DNA from: an uncultured Erysipelotrichaceae bacterium
GTDB lineage: Bacteria; Bacillota_I; Bacilli_A; Erysipelotrichales; Coprobacillaceae
Assembly: GCA_900317015.1 (NCBI GenBank)
Contig: ONFH01000271.1
Coordinates: 1-9,567, forward strand
DNA: 9,567 nucleotides
Direction: 5' to 3'
In this document: positions 1 to 5,825 of the stretch, in pieces
How positions within the stretch are numbered: the stretch's first letter is position 1
Layout of the letters: each line of letters opens with the position of its first letter
The notes under the pieces: generated by a model
What the model saw: only the letters and a program-made list of their open reading frames with translations
Databases searched by the model: none
What the model was told of the DNA's origin: nothing
Position numbers and translations under genes: made by a program

Positions 1-28
1 AAGCGCATCTACTTTTTCTCCGTTTTTT

Positions 29-52
29 AAAAAATTTCCTTAAAAGAAGGAA
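29..52 (-). terminator. Weak terminator-like hairpin near left edge
   Basis: On the minus strand a 6-bp AT-rich stem (arms 36-41 and 47-52, five-base loop) is followed by A and six T residues (29-34). It could be a back-up terminator for the gene at 153-602 or part of the leader of a gene starting at the left edge. The stem is short and only a third GC, so termination here is doubtful. Confidence 0.25.
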
Positions 53-81
53 TTTCATAAAAAACATAATGAAAGATTCCC

Positions 82-114
82 CATATAACAAATAAAGGGA
101 GCCCATAGCTCCCT
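82..114 (-). terminator. Intrinsic terminator of the 149-aa gene
   Basis: A perfect 7-bp inverted repeat, AGGGAGC (96-102) and GCTCCCT (108-114), encloses a five-base loop. Read on the minus strand, the stem is followed by a T-rich run (TTTATTTGTTAT). It lies 38 nt past the stop codon of the minus-strand gene ending at 153, so it most likely ends that transcript. Plus-strand flanking sequence lacks a T run, so it should work in one direction only. Confidence 0.7.
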
Positions 115-152
115 AGAATTGAATATTTTCATCTTACTTATTTGGATCATTA

Positions 153-602
153 TTATTCTTCGACATCAATTCCCTTAATCTTGATATAAGTGCCAACAAG
201 AAAAGGATTACTTAAGTCTTCTTCATTCAAACCACGATATAAGAAGAGATCATCGAAGATTTTCGCCTTTTCATCAAGATCATCACCATTGACTAAAAAC
301 GTACCAGTGGTCTCATCAATGGCTACCCGAATATCACCGACTTGATAAACACAAATGCATAAAGTACCCGGATCAGTTGGCACTTCACTATATTCATCAT
401 CTTCCACAATTGTTTTTGTTAGTTTTTCGATAAGTTGAGGATCTTCAATAAGCTGACAATCATAATGATCTAAAAAATACTTTTCAACTTCGTGTCCACC
501 TTTTCTATTAGGTTCTAATTTGTCATGGAACTCTCTAAATAAAGCAATGTTTTCTTTATTAATGGTGACATAGTTCTTTTCCTGAAGTTCTTTTTCAATC
601 AT
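153..602 (-). CDS. Hypothetical acidic protein, 149 aa
   Basis: I do not recognise this protein. It is a soluble, acidic sequence with no signal peptide, membrane segment or cysteine cluster. From the start chosen here it begins MIEKELQEKNY. The middle and C-terminal parts are rich in Asp and Glu and look like an alpha/beta fold; the protein ends IKIKGIDVEE. The reading frame stays open upstream to an ATG at 656. I favour the ATG at 602 because a TATAAT box at 627-632 would start transcription near 620, downstream of 656, and a purine-rich GAGAG lies 8 nt before 602. The ATG at 608 is only 2 nt from that GAGAG. The terminator of the VTT gene lies upstream and its own terminator lies at 82-114, so it appears monocistronic. 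The coding call is reasonably firm; the function is unknown. Confidence 0.75.
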   Translation of the reverse strand: MIEKELQEKNYVTINKENIALFREFHDKLEPNRKGGHEVEKYFLDHYDCQLIEDPQLIEKLTKTIVEDDEYSEVPTDPGTLCICVYQVGDIRVAIDETTGTFLVNGDDLDEKAKIFDDLFLYRGLNEEDLSNPFLVGTYIKIKGIDVEE

Positions 603-626
603 GCACATCACTCTCTTTCTACCCTT

Positions 627-655
627 ATTATAATATTGTAAGCCTCCTTTTTTCA
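627..655 (-). promoter_or_regulatory. Putative promoter of the 149-aa gene
   Basis: On the minus strand a perfect TATAAT (627-632) lies 17 nt downstream of a poor -35 (TGAAAA, 650-655). It sits between the terminator of the preceding operon and the chosen start, where a promoter is needed. The weak -35 suggests modest strength or an activator. A purine-rich AAAAAAGGAGG (642-652) lies just upstream of the -10 but has no start codon at the right distance. Confidence 0.5.
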
Positions 656-673
656 TCTACTTTTAAGCAGCAT

Positions 674-707
674 AAAAAAAGATATCCACTTTTTTAGTGA
701 ATATCTT
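674..707 (-). terminator. Intrinsic terminator of the CmpB-like/VTT operon
   Basis: On the minus strand a 12-bp stem with one G-U pair (arms 696-707 and 679-690, loop of five A) is followed directly by seven T residues. The stop codon of the VTT gene (TAA, 708-706) overlaps the start of the 5' arm, so the mRNA has almost no 3' untranslated region. This is a textbook Rho-independent terminator. Confidence 0.88.
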
Positions 708-1413
708 AAGACATCTTTGAGTCGACCCATTTATTAATACGCTTCTTAAAGATAAAGAATAAAGCGACTAGCACACCTAAGATAATTAATAATAATATTA
801 ACTTATCCCATGGGACTCTTAATAACACATCACCACACACGACAATCACGACAATTGCCGGCAGGCAGCCTATAGCTAAGGCACGCATGTATTGCCAGAT
901 CGTAATATCCATTTGAGCACTGATATAAGGAATCATGCCATTAGGAACGATCGGAATAAGTGAAATAATCAAAACAATCAGATCAGGTTTTTTGATCTTC
1001 TTTCTAAGCTTCTCAATACGCGCCATATTTTTACTCTTATTCACTTTATTCGCAATCGTTTCTTTAGCGACACGTGCAAAAGTAAACATCCCGAAATTGA
1101 TGATCAAGTTGGTAACGTAGCACATCAGGATTCCTTCTAATTTGCCATACATGATTCCGGCACAGATGTAGACCGGTAAAGCGGGTAAGAAAATAGCTAA
1201 CGTCTCTAAGATCTGTAATAAGATCAGAACGATCTTCCCGGTTCGTCCCGCTGAACGAATATATTTCGTTAAAGCTTTGACGTTGCCATCCTGAATGTAG
1301 CGAATAATGGTTGGTGTATGAACCTGTAAGTAGATCATAAAAGCAAGAAACACGACGGCACCAATGATCACACCAATCAAAACTTTCTTTTTCTTAGTCA
1401 TTTTTTTCTTCAT
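706..1413 (-). CDS. VTT-domain (TVP38/TMEM64/DedA-like) membrane protein
   Basis: An integral membrane protein of 235 aa, close to the usual length of TVP38/TMEM64 proteins (SNARE_assoc/VTT, PF09335). A Lys-rich N-terminus (MKKKMTKKKK) precedes a first membrane segment at about 11-29. The two re-entrant/membrane halves of the VTT domain follow: FLPALPVYICAGIMYGK (75-91) and IPIVPNGMIPY (153-163), each with the family's Pro-rich turn. More segments lie at about 172-196 and 205-222, and the C-terminus is positively charged. Family members are linked to lipid movement across membranes; the substrate here cannot be read from sequence. The start is the ATG at 1413 because AAGGA lies 8 nt upstream, inside the preceding gene; the in-frame ATG at 1401 has no ribosome binding site. 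It overlaps the PF06541 gene by 20 nt, so translation is probably coupled, and its stop codon lies at the edge of the terminator stem. Confidence 0.88.
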   Translation of the reverse strand: MKKKMTKKKKVLIGVIIGAVVFLAFMIYLQVHTPTIIRYIQDGNVKALTKYIRSAGRTGKIVLILLQILETLAIFLPALPVYICAGIMYGKLEGILMCYVTNLIINFGMFTFARVAKETIANKVNKSKNMARIEKLRKKIKKPDLIVLIISLIPIVPNGMIPYISAQMDITIWQYMRALAIGCLPAIVVIVVCGDVLLRVPWDKLILLLIILGVLVALFFIFKKRINKWVDSKMS

Positions 1414-2377
1414 GTTTTTGATCCTTCATATCACGAGAGGCTTTCATACGTTCTTTAATCAGACGCAGCGTCTCGTCATATCTTTCATGGGTTAATTCTG
1501 GGAAGGCTTTTAAGAAACGTCCTTTACCAAAGACGTCGTGCGTGACTATCTCCAAAATGATCTCTTCGGCACGTTTTTGCATGGCTTCTTTGTTTTTGAT
1601 CTTCGCCTCGTCGATCCTTGCTTTACGATCGGCACTCTTCAAATCATGTTCTTCCTGCATGGCTTCAAGATGTTCATTGAGCTCAGCTTTTGCTAAAGAA
1701 GCCTGAACTTTGCCCTGCTGAAGTGTCTGCGTCGTCGTTAAGGACGTTGTCCCCACAAAGTCACTTAACTTATCACTTGGCGTACGCATCATCAAACGGA
1801 GCGTATCCAGTTCTTTCAGTTCTTTGTTTAAGCCAGAAGCCGTCAAAATCGTGATGATCACATCAAATAAGTAGAGACCATATAAAACGGCCATTACCCA
1901 CCAGCCATACGGCGATGAGATACTGACGGCATTCATATTCGCCAAAGCTGGATGAATGACTTTCACCACTAAGACGATGGCTAAGCCCCAGATGATACTG
2001 AACTCTAAACAGATGTAGCCATGTACATTAAAGGGCTTATGACTGTAGTCCCACCACCTCGCATGGAAACATTTATAAAGCAGCCAGCCGGCGATCAGTT
2101 CGACAAGTGTTGCTAAGACAAAACCGAAGAGAAACAAGACAAACGTATTCATTTGTGTTGCATCCCCACTTGAGAGCGCACTTGACAACGTATTCCCGCT
2201 CGCAAGCACCGCTAACATGCCAAAGCCGTAGACTGGACAGACGGGACCATTCAAGAAACCACGATTGACGATTTTCCCCTGGACGACCGCATGATAGATC
2301 ACTTCAACGATCCATCCGCCAACGCTATATATCAGAAAATACATGCAGATTTGATAATAAGTCATGCCTGCAATCAT
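1394..2377 (-). CDS. PF06541 (CmpB-like, putative type IV ABC transporter) membrane protein
   Basis: A 327-aa protein with an N-terminal membrane domain typical of PF06541 (ABC_trans_CmpB). Visible landmarks are GGWIVEV (20-26), the loop KIVNRGFLNGPVCPVYGFG (35-53), VELIAGWLLYK (92-102), HARWWDYS (105-112), FNVHGYICL (116-124) and KVIHP (139-143). About five or six membrane segments end near residue 182. The remaining 145 residues are charged, helical and probably cytosolic, with coiled-coil character at about 185-275. Despite the Pfam name, no ATP-binding subunit is encoded nearby, and transport has not been demonstrated for most members as far as I know. The start is chosen at 2377: AGGAG lies 9 nt before it, while the in-frame ATGs at 2386 and 2383 are 0 and 3 nt from that site. 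It is the first gene of an operon with the VTT protein, which overlaps its 3' end by 20 nt. Confidence 0.85.
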   Translation of the reverse strand: MIAGMTYYQICMYFLIYSVGGWIVEVIYHAVVQGKIVNRGFLNGPVCPVYGFGMLAVLASGNTLSSALSSGDATQMNTFVLFLFGFVLATLVELIAGWLLYKCFHARWWDYSHKPFNVHGYICLEFSIIWGLAIVLVVKVIHPALANMNAVSISSPYGWWVMAVLYGLYLFDVIITILTASGLNKELKELDTLRLMMRTPSDKLSDFVGTTSLTTTQTLQQGKVQASLAKAELNEHLEAMQEEHDLKSADRKARIDEAKIKNKEAMQKRAEEIILEIVTHDVFGKGRFLKAFPELTHERYDETLRLIKERMKASRDMKDQKHEEKND

Positions 2378-2404
2378 ATTCATCATCTCCTGTTAATATT
2401 GCTT

Positions 2405-2433
2405 ATCTTAACAGTTTTTTCGAAAATAAACAA
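2405..2433 (-). promoter_or_regulatory. Putative promoter of the CmpB-like/VTT operon
   Basis: On the minus strand TTGTTT (2428-2433) is separated by 17 nt from TAAGAT (2405-2410), which carries a TG extension one base upstream (TGTTAAGAT). Transcription would start about 20 nt before the start codon. Both hexamers are partial matches, so this is a moderate call. The rest of the gap up to the rpmF terminator (2434-2495) holds only short palindromes. Confidence 0.4.
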
Positions 2434-2492
2434 CTTCATTATGGTACATGTCGACATAGTAAAGATTCTTTTTACGAAATGGAAACAGTTTC
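2417..2492. other. Three short palindromes upstream of the CmpB-like/VTT operon
   Basis: Three perfect dyads lie in this gap: TTTTCGAAAA (2417-2426, inside the promoter spacer), ATGTCGACAT (2448-2457) and GAAACAGTTTC (2482-2492). They do not share a sequence, so they are not repeats of one operator. Each could bind a dimeric regulator, or they may be chance in AT-rich DNA. Confidence 0.2.
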
Positions 2493-2494
2493 AA

Positions 2495-2531
2495 GAATAA
2501 TAAAAAGAGGTGATCACAAGAACCACCTCTT
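2495..2531 (-). terminator. Intrinsic terminator of the yceD-rpmF operon
   Basis: On the minus strand AAGAGGTG (2524-2531) pairs perfectly with CACCTCTT (2505-2512); three more inner pairs including G-U leave a five-base loop. The stem is followed by TTTATTATT. It begins 10 nt after the rpmF stop codon, so rpmF is the last gene of its transcript. Confidence 0.85.
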
Positions 2532-2541
2532 ACTATTTCAA

Positions 2542-2718
2542 TTATTTAACTTCCATGACTTTTTTGCCGTCATATGAACCACAATGTTTGCATACTCGAT
2601 GAGCTAATTTGAATTCTCCACATTCTGGACATACAACAACTGCAGGTGCAGATAATTTGTCATGAGTTCTTCTCTTATTTCTTCTTGTACTAGAAACTCT
2701 TCTAAATGGTACTGCCAT
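2542..2718 (-). CDS. rpmF: 50S ribosomal protein L32 (bL32)
   Basis: A 58-aa basic protein, the usual length for bL32, a structural protein of the large ribosomal subunit. It begins MAVPFRRVSSTRRNKRRTHD, the hallmark L32 start with a cluster of Arg and Lys. A zinc-ribbon follows with CPEC (30-33) and CKHC (43-46), so this is the zinc-binding (C+) form. It ends KKVMEVK. The ribosome binding site GAGGAGG lies 9 nt before the ATG, immediately after the yceD stop codon; the gap between the two genes is 16 nt. This yceD-rpmF order is conserved across many bacteria. In many relatives the fatty-acid genes plsX and fabD follow, but here a terminator follows directly. Confidence 0.97.
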   Translation of the reverse strand: MAVPFRRVSSTRRNKRRTHDKLSAPAVVVCPECGEFKLAHRVCKHCGSYDGKKVMEVK

Positions 2719-2734
2719 AGTTATTTTCCTCCTC

Positions 2735-3253
2735 TTATTCCTTGTCTTTAAAATAATCTTTTAGCTTTGCAAGCCTTGGATCAATAGGATTTTCTTCGTC
2801 ATCTTGATCTAATTCTGATTCATCAAGGACTTTCCAGCCTTTTCCTTCACGCTTCATAGTCGCGCCTTCCTTGACAACTCTCATTGGTACGGCCATCATA
2901 ATTTCCTGCCATACAACCGGTGTCAAATCAGCTGTGTCCTTTTTCGCTTCAATGACATCTTCATCATCTTCAGGCTTATAAAAGGCAAAGATCTCCGTTT
3001 CGTCTATCTCAAAGGGATAATCGGTATCCTCTAAGGAAATAGCACAAGGAACAATCATCGTGCCTTTGATGTGTACATCCACATAGAGCCTCTCTTCATT
3101 ATCGAAGTAGTGTCCATGGCCAGTGACACGCACATCCTTCAATCCATTGATTCTTGAATAGTTATAGAACATGTCATCTGAAAACGTCAGCGACTCATCA
3201 AAATCAAATTGTTCATGCTCTGGTTTGATCAACCAATAACGAGACCACTTCAT
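2735..3253 (-). CDS. yceD: YceD/DUF177 family large-subunit rRNA accumulation protein
   Basis: A 172-aa member of PF02620 (DUF177/YceD; YlbN in Bacillus). The E. coli protein is needed for normal 23S rRNA levels, which fits its place just before rpmF. Visible are the start MKWSRYWLIK, the beta-rich centre with VRVTGHGHYF (41-50) and VHIKGTMIVPCAISLED (60-76), an acidic stretch, and the conserved IDPRLAKLKDYF near the C-terminus (157-168). The family's C-terminal cysteine cluster is absent; only Cys70 remains, a degenerate version of the usual central C-x-x-C. The frame runs upstream to a GTG at 3262, but AGAAGG lies 8 nt before the ATG at 3253 and the family typically starts MKW, so I use 3253. 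It is transcribed from the near-consensus promoter at 3282-3310. Confidence 0.9.
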   Translation of the reverse strand: MKWSRYWLIKPEHEQFDFDESLTFSDDMFYNYSRINGLKDVRVTGHGHYFDNEERLYVDVHIKGTMIVPCAISLEDTDYPFEIDETEIFAFYKPEDDEDVIEAKKDTADLTPVVWQEIMMAVPMRVVKEGATMKREGKGWKVLDESELDQDDEENPIDPRLAKLKDYFKDKE

Positions 3254-3281
3254 TTCCATCACCTTCTATAACGCATTAACC

Positions 3282-3310
3282 ATTATAAAGAAAAGCAATA
3301 GGTAAGTCAA
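3282..3310 (-). promoter_or_regulatory. Strong sigma-A type promoter of yceD-rpmF
   Basis: On the minus strand TTGACT (3305-3310) and TATAAT (3282-3287) are spaced by exactly 17 nt. Eleven of twelve positions match consensus. Transcription should begin near 3275, giving a leader of about 20 nt with no room for a regulatory structure. This is the best promoter in the window, fitting a ribosomal protein operon. Confidence 0.88.
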
Positions 3311-3368
3311 CGATAATTTCAAGAATTTTACAGCCCCATTTATCTCGTTTTTGCACCTATTTTTAGGC

Positions 3369-4553
3369 TTAATTTAAAAGCTCTGTTGGCTCTAAATCAG
3401 GTCTATCCTCAGCCGGGAACTGAATAAAATAAGAATCTTCTTCCTCAATGACCGTGAGGCCACTGGCCTCTAACTGAGCTCTTGAACTCTCGATCATCTT
3501 TGTGACTTCCTTCGTTTTTGGTAAACGATAGCCACCTTCTTTTTCCAATGATTCTTCTAAGAAGCTCGACTGCGTCGCTCCCCCTAAGCAGCGATGAGGC
3601 GCATATTCAAAACAGCCCATCACTAATGCGAAGATCTTGTCCGCATGGACTGTTGAGATCTCACGCATGACTTCATCAATGATCTTTTGAGGATTTTCAT
3701 CACACATCGACATATAGAAGACCATTCTCGCCTTATCATACGCATAGAGTGGTTCTTCATGCGCTTCAAAGATCAAATAGCCGATCAAAGCCTGAAAGTT
3801 CTCATCATGAATGGGCAGATCATAATTCATATAATCTTCTAAGAAGTCCAGATCTGGATAGGTCAGGTCTTTTACTAACAGGATCTCTTTCAAGAAATCT
3901 CTACTTCCCGATCTCATGCCGGCAATGGAAATATACTTCCCTTTACCGTTATAGACCATAATGGGGTCTAACTCCTCGACAAGATGACGCACTTCTTCAT
4001 AGCTCATCTTGCCATTCTTCTTTTCTCTTTCATTCATAATGCCAAGTAAGATTGGTTCGGCTGCTTCCATATACATAAAATCAAAATAATTGATCGTCGA
4101 TTTTAAGAATGCTTTCTTATGACGATAGACTTCAAAACCTTCCTCAGAGATCACCTCTTTGACAAGTTCTAAAGTCTGATGATCCGTATAGTAATTATGA
4201 TAAGATTGAATATAAGAGACATAGCCAGCATCTGCTAAATAGGACAGGCAATGACTCTCAAACAAGTCCAAAGCGGCTACGCTATTGTTTACTAACTTCT
4301 TTAACAGGGCAAATGCATGATCACTCAGTTCACTCAGCTCCTGACGAACGAGGTCTTTGGTAAAGTGATCCTCCAGTTTTGATGCAATCTGATCCTTACG
4401 CATGCTCTTTTTGTAGTCTAAAAACAACTGGTCTGCCAGTGAAGTCATTTCCACTTTACGCATGGACATAAAACGATCATTCATCGTCTCATAACAGCCC
4501 ACTAATACATATTCACTTGTGGCATCATGGATACTCTCAAAAAAGTGCTTCAC
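3369..4553 (-). CDS. Hypothetical protein, 394 aa
   Basis: I do not recognise this protein. It is long, soluble and mostly helical, with no signal peptide, membrane segment, Walker motif or clear metal site. The N-terminal third (1-130) is helical with Asp/Lys-rich helices; the central part carries YNGKGKYISIAGMRSGSRDF (201-220); the later part has MGCFEYAPHRCLGGATQSS (312-330), the most distinctive and Gly-rich segment. The C-terminus is acidic (EEEDSYFIQF, PAEDRPDLEPTELLN). The start is a GTG at 4553, supported by AAAGGAG 10 nt upstream and by a promoter at 4610-4638. It is divergent from tmcAL. Downstream, no convincing terminator separates it from the yceD promoter, so some read-through into yceD-rpmF is possible. 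The coding call is firm from length and signals; the function is unknown. Confidence 0.85.
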   Translation of the reverse strand: MKHFFESIHDATSEYVLVGCYETMNDRFMSMRKVEMTSLADQLFLDYKKSMRKDQIASKLEDHFTKDLVRQELSELSDHAFALLKKLVNNSVAALDLFESHCLSYLADAGYVSYIQSYHNYYTDHQTLELVKEVISEEGFEVYRHKKAFLKSTINYFDFMYMEAAEPILLGIMNEREKKNGKMSYEEVRHLVEELDPIMVYNGKGKYISIAGMRSGSRDFLKEILLVKDLTYPDLDFLEDYMNYDLPIHDENFQALIGYLIFEAHEEPLYAYDKARMVFYMSMCDENPQKIIDEVMREISTVHADKIFALVMGCFEYAPHRCLGGATQSSFLEESLEKEGGYRLPKTKEVTKMIESSRAQLEASGLTVIEEEDSYFIQFPAEDRPDLEPTELLN

Positions 4554-4609
4554 GATCCTCGCACTCCTTTCTATCTATTATGATATCATCAATTTTCTAA
4601 GATAAGAAT

Positions 4610-4638
4610 ATTATAACATGAGACCTACGTCTTTTCTA
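4610..4638 (-). promoter_or_regulatory. Promoter of the 394-aa gene
   Basis: On the minus strand TAGAAA (4633-4638) lies 17 nt from a perfect TATAAT (4610-4615), with a TG extension one base upstream of the -10. Transcription should begin near 4603, giving a leader of about 50 nt that contains the palindrome ATGATATCAT (4580-4589). The promoter overlaps the upstream region of the divergent tmcAL promoter. Confidence 0.7.
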
Positions 4639-4645
4639 AAAAACG

Positions 4646-4654
4646 TGCTACACT
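4646..4654 (+). promoter_or_regulatory. Putative extended -10 promoter of tmcAL
   Basis: TG-C-TACACT forms an extended -10 element 17 nt before the tmcAL ATG. No good -35 is visible at the expected place (4626-4631, TACGTC). Transcription would start near 4660, leaving a very short leader that just includes the ribosome binding site GAGGTG. The call is moderate because the hexamer matches consensus at only four positions. Confidence 0.4.
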
Positions 4655-4671
4655 GAAAAAGAGGTGAAATT

Positions 4672-5811
4672 ATGAAAGTCTTAGGCATCGTCGCAGAATA
4701 TAATCCATTCCATACCGGACACATCTATCATTTACAAAAAGCCATCGAACTGGTGCATCCCGACTACACCGTAGTCGTCATGTCTTCGTCCTTTGTACAG
4801 CGTGGGGAACCCGCCATCATCGATAAGTGGCAACGATCTAAGATTGCCGTATTACATGGGGCAGACCTAGTGATCGAACTGCCATTTGTGGCCACGGTAC
4901 AAAGTGCCGATTACTTTGCCCACTACAGCCTGCTGCTCCTTCATGAGATGGGCGTCACGGACTTAGTTTTTGGCAGTGAAAGTGGTGATGTCGATACGTT
5001 CATCGAAATTGCCAAAGCCATTGAAGAAAACCAGGAAACTTATGATCAGTATGTCAAAGATGCCATGCAGTTAGGCTTACGTTATCCCGATGCCACCAAC
5101 AAGGCCTTATCGATGCTCTTACATAAAGAAGTCCGAACACCTAACGATCTTCTCGGACTCGCCTATGTGAAGGAGATTATTCATCATCACTATCAAATCA
5201 CGCCTCATGTCATCAAACGCACCAATGACTATCATGAGACACAGCTTGAAGCCATCAGTTCAGCAACCGCTTTACGAAAAGCGTTATTAAAAAACGAAGA
5301 TGTTCAGGCGTATCTTCCCGAATATGTCGCTTATCAAAATGATCATTTCTTTTCTCTTGATGAGTTTTTTGAGGAACTGAAATATGCCGTGCTCTTCCAT
5401 CATGATCTTTCTCGTCTGCATCTTGTCGAAGAAGGTCTTGATCATCGCCTTGTCAAGACGATCACTCAAGTCAATTCTATGCATGATCTTGTCGAAGCGA
5501 TGAGCTCAAAGCGCTACACGAAAGTGCGCATTCAAAGAATGCTCTGTCATATCTTATTAAACAATACAAAGGAAGATGTGAAAGCAGCCATGCAGATCGA
5601 CTATATCCGATTGCTTGCTTTCAATGATCATGGACGAGAACTTATTAAAATTCGTAAAGATCAGACAGACTTTCATATTCTCACAAGCATCAATCAGTAT
5701 GATCATCCCGCTTTAGCGATTGAAAAGAAAGCATCCCTGCTTCTATCATTAAAAGATGAAACGGTATATAAAAAGGAATACCGAAGTATTCCTTATTTGA
5801 AGAAGTCTTAG
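4672..5811 (+). CDS. tmcAL: tRNA(Met) cytidine acetate ligase TmcAL
   Basis: A 379-aa member of the HIGH-nucleotidyltransferase family PF05636 (formerly DUF795, YlbM). The characterised Bacillus enzyme uses ATP and acetate to make N4-acetylcytidine at wobble position 34 of elongator tRNA-Met. Evidence is the N-terminal nucleotidyltransferase core with EYNPFHTGH (9-17, HxGH signature), SSSFVQRGEPAIIDKWQRSK (38-57), GADLVIELP (63-71), FGSESGD (100-106), and the downstream NDLLGLAYVKE (158-168) and ISSATALRKAL (195-205). It is somewhat shorter than the roughly 415 aa of the Bacillus protein, mainly at the C-terminus. The ATG at 4672 has AGAGGTG 5 nt upstream. It is the only plus-strand gene, divergent from the 394-aa gene and convergent with pheT. 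Its last codons carry two hairpins: one terminates pheST from the other strand and one terminates tmcAL itself, with the TAG in the loop. Confidence 0.95.
   Translation: MKVLGIVAEYNPFHTGHIYHLQKAIELVHPDYTVVVMSSSFVQRGEPAIIDKWQRSKIAVLHGADLVIELPFVATVQSADYFAHYSLLLLHEMGVTDLVFGSESGDVDTFIEIAKAIEENQETYDQYVKDAMQLGLRYPDATNKALSMLLHKEVRTPNDLLGLAYVKEIIHHHYQITPHVIKRTNDYHETQLEAISSATALRKALLKNEDVQAYLPEYVAYQNDHFFSLDEFFEELKYAVLFHHDLSRLHLVEEGLDHRLVKTITQVNSMHDLVEAMSSKRYTKVRIQRMLCHILLNNTKEDVKAAMQIDYIRLLAFNDHGRELIKIRKDQTDFHILTSINQYDHPALAIEKKASLLLSLKDETVYKKEYRSIPYLKKS
5764..5794 (-). terminator. Intrinsic terminator of pheS-pheT, inside tmcAL codons
   Basis: On the minus strand a perfect 9-bp stem (arms 5786-5794 and 5773-5781) is capped by a UUCG tetraloop closed by C-G, one of the most stable RNA loops known, and is followed by TTTATATA. 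It lies 28 nt past the pheT stop codon and entirely inside the final codons of tmcAL on the other strand. On the plus strand the loop reads CGAA and no T run follows, so it should not stop tmcAL transcription. Confidence 0.82.
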
Positions 5812-5825
5812 GACTTCTTTTCTTA
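5800..5825 (+). terminator. Intrinsic terminator of tmcAL, overlapping its stop codon
   Basis: AAGAAGTC (5800-5807) pairs perfectly with GACTTCTT (5812-5819) around a TTAG loop, followed by TTCTTA; with the stem end this makes a run of four T, then C and two T. The TAG stop codon (5809-5811) is in the loop, so the last two Lys and the Ser codons form the 5' arm. On the minus strand the stem is followed by CAAATAAGG, so it is not a terminator for pheT, whose stop codon lies just beyond. Confidence 0.8.

Noticed and set aside
2291..2500. Plus-strand 69-codon open frame over the start of the CmpB-like gene and its promoter gap
   Set aside because: It is antisense to a conserved part of the membrane protein and has no ribosome binding site; the His- and Leu-rich sequence looks like chance.
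3350..3368. Small hairpin CCTA/TAGG just after the 394-aa gene as its terminator
   Set aside because: The stem has only four pairs and no T run follows on the minus strand. A longer pairing of AGCC with GGCT needs a loop of about 26 nt. I therefore report no terminator here.
5287..5484. Minus-strand open frame antisense to tmcAL
   Set aside because: Sixty-five codons with no ribosome binding site or family resemblance, opposite a clear TmcAL coding region.
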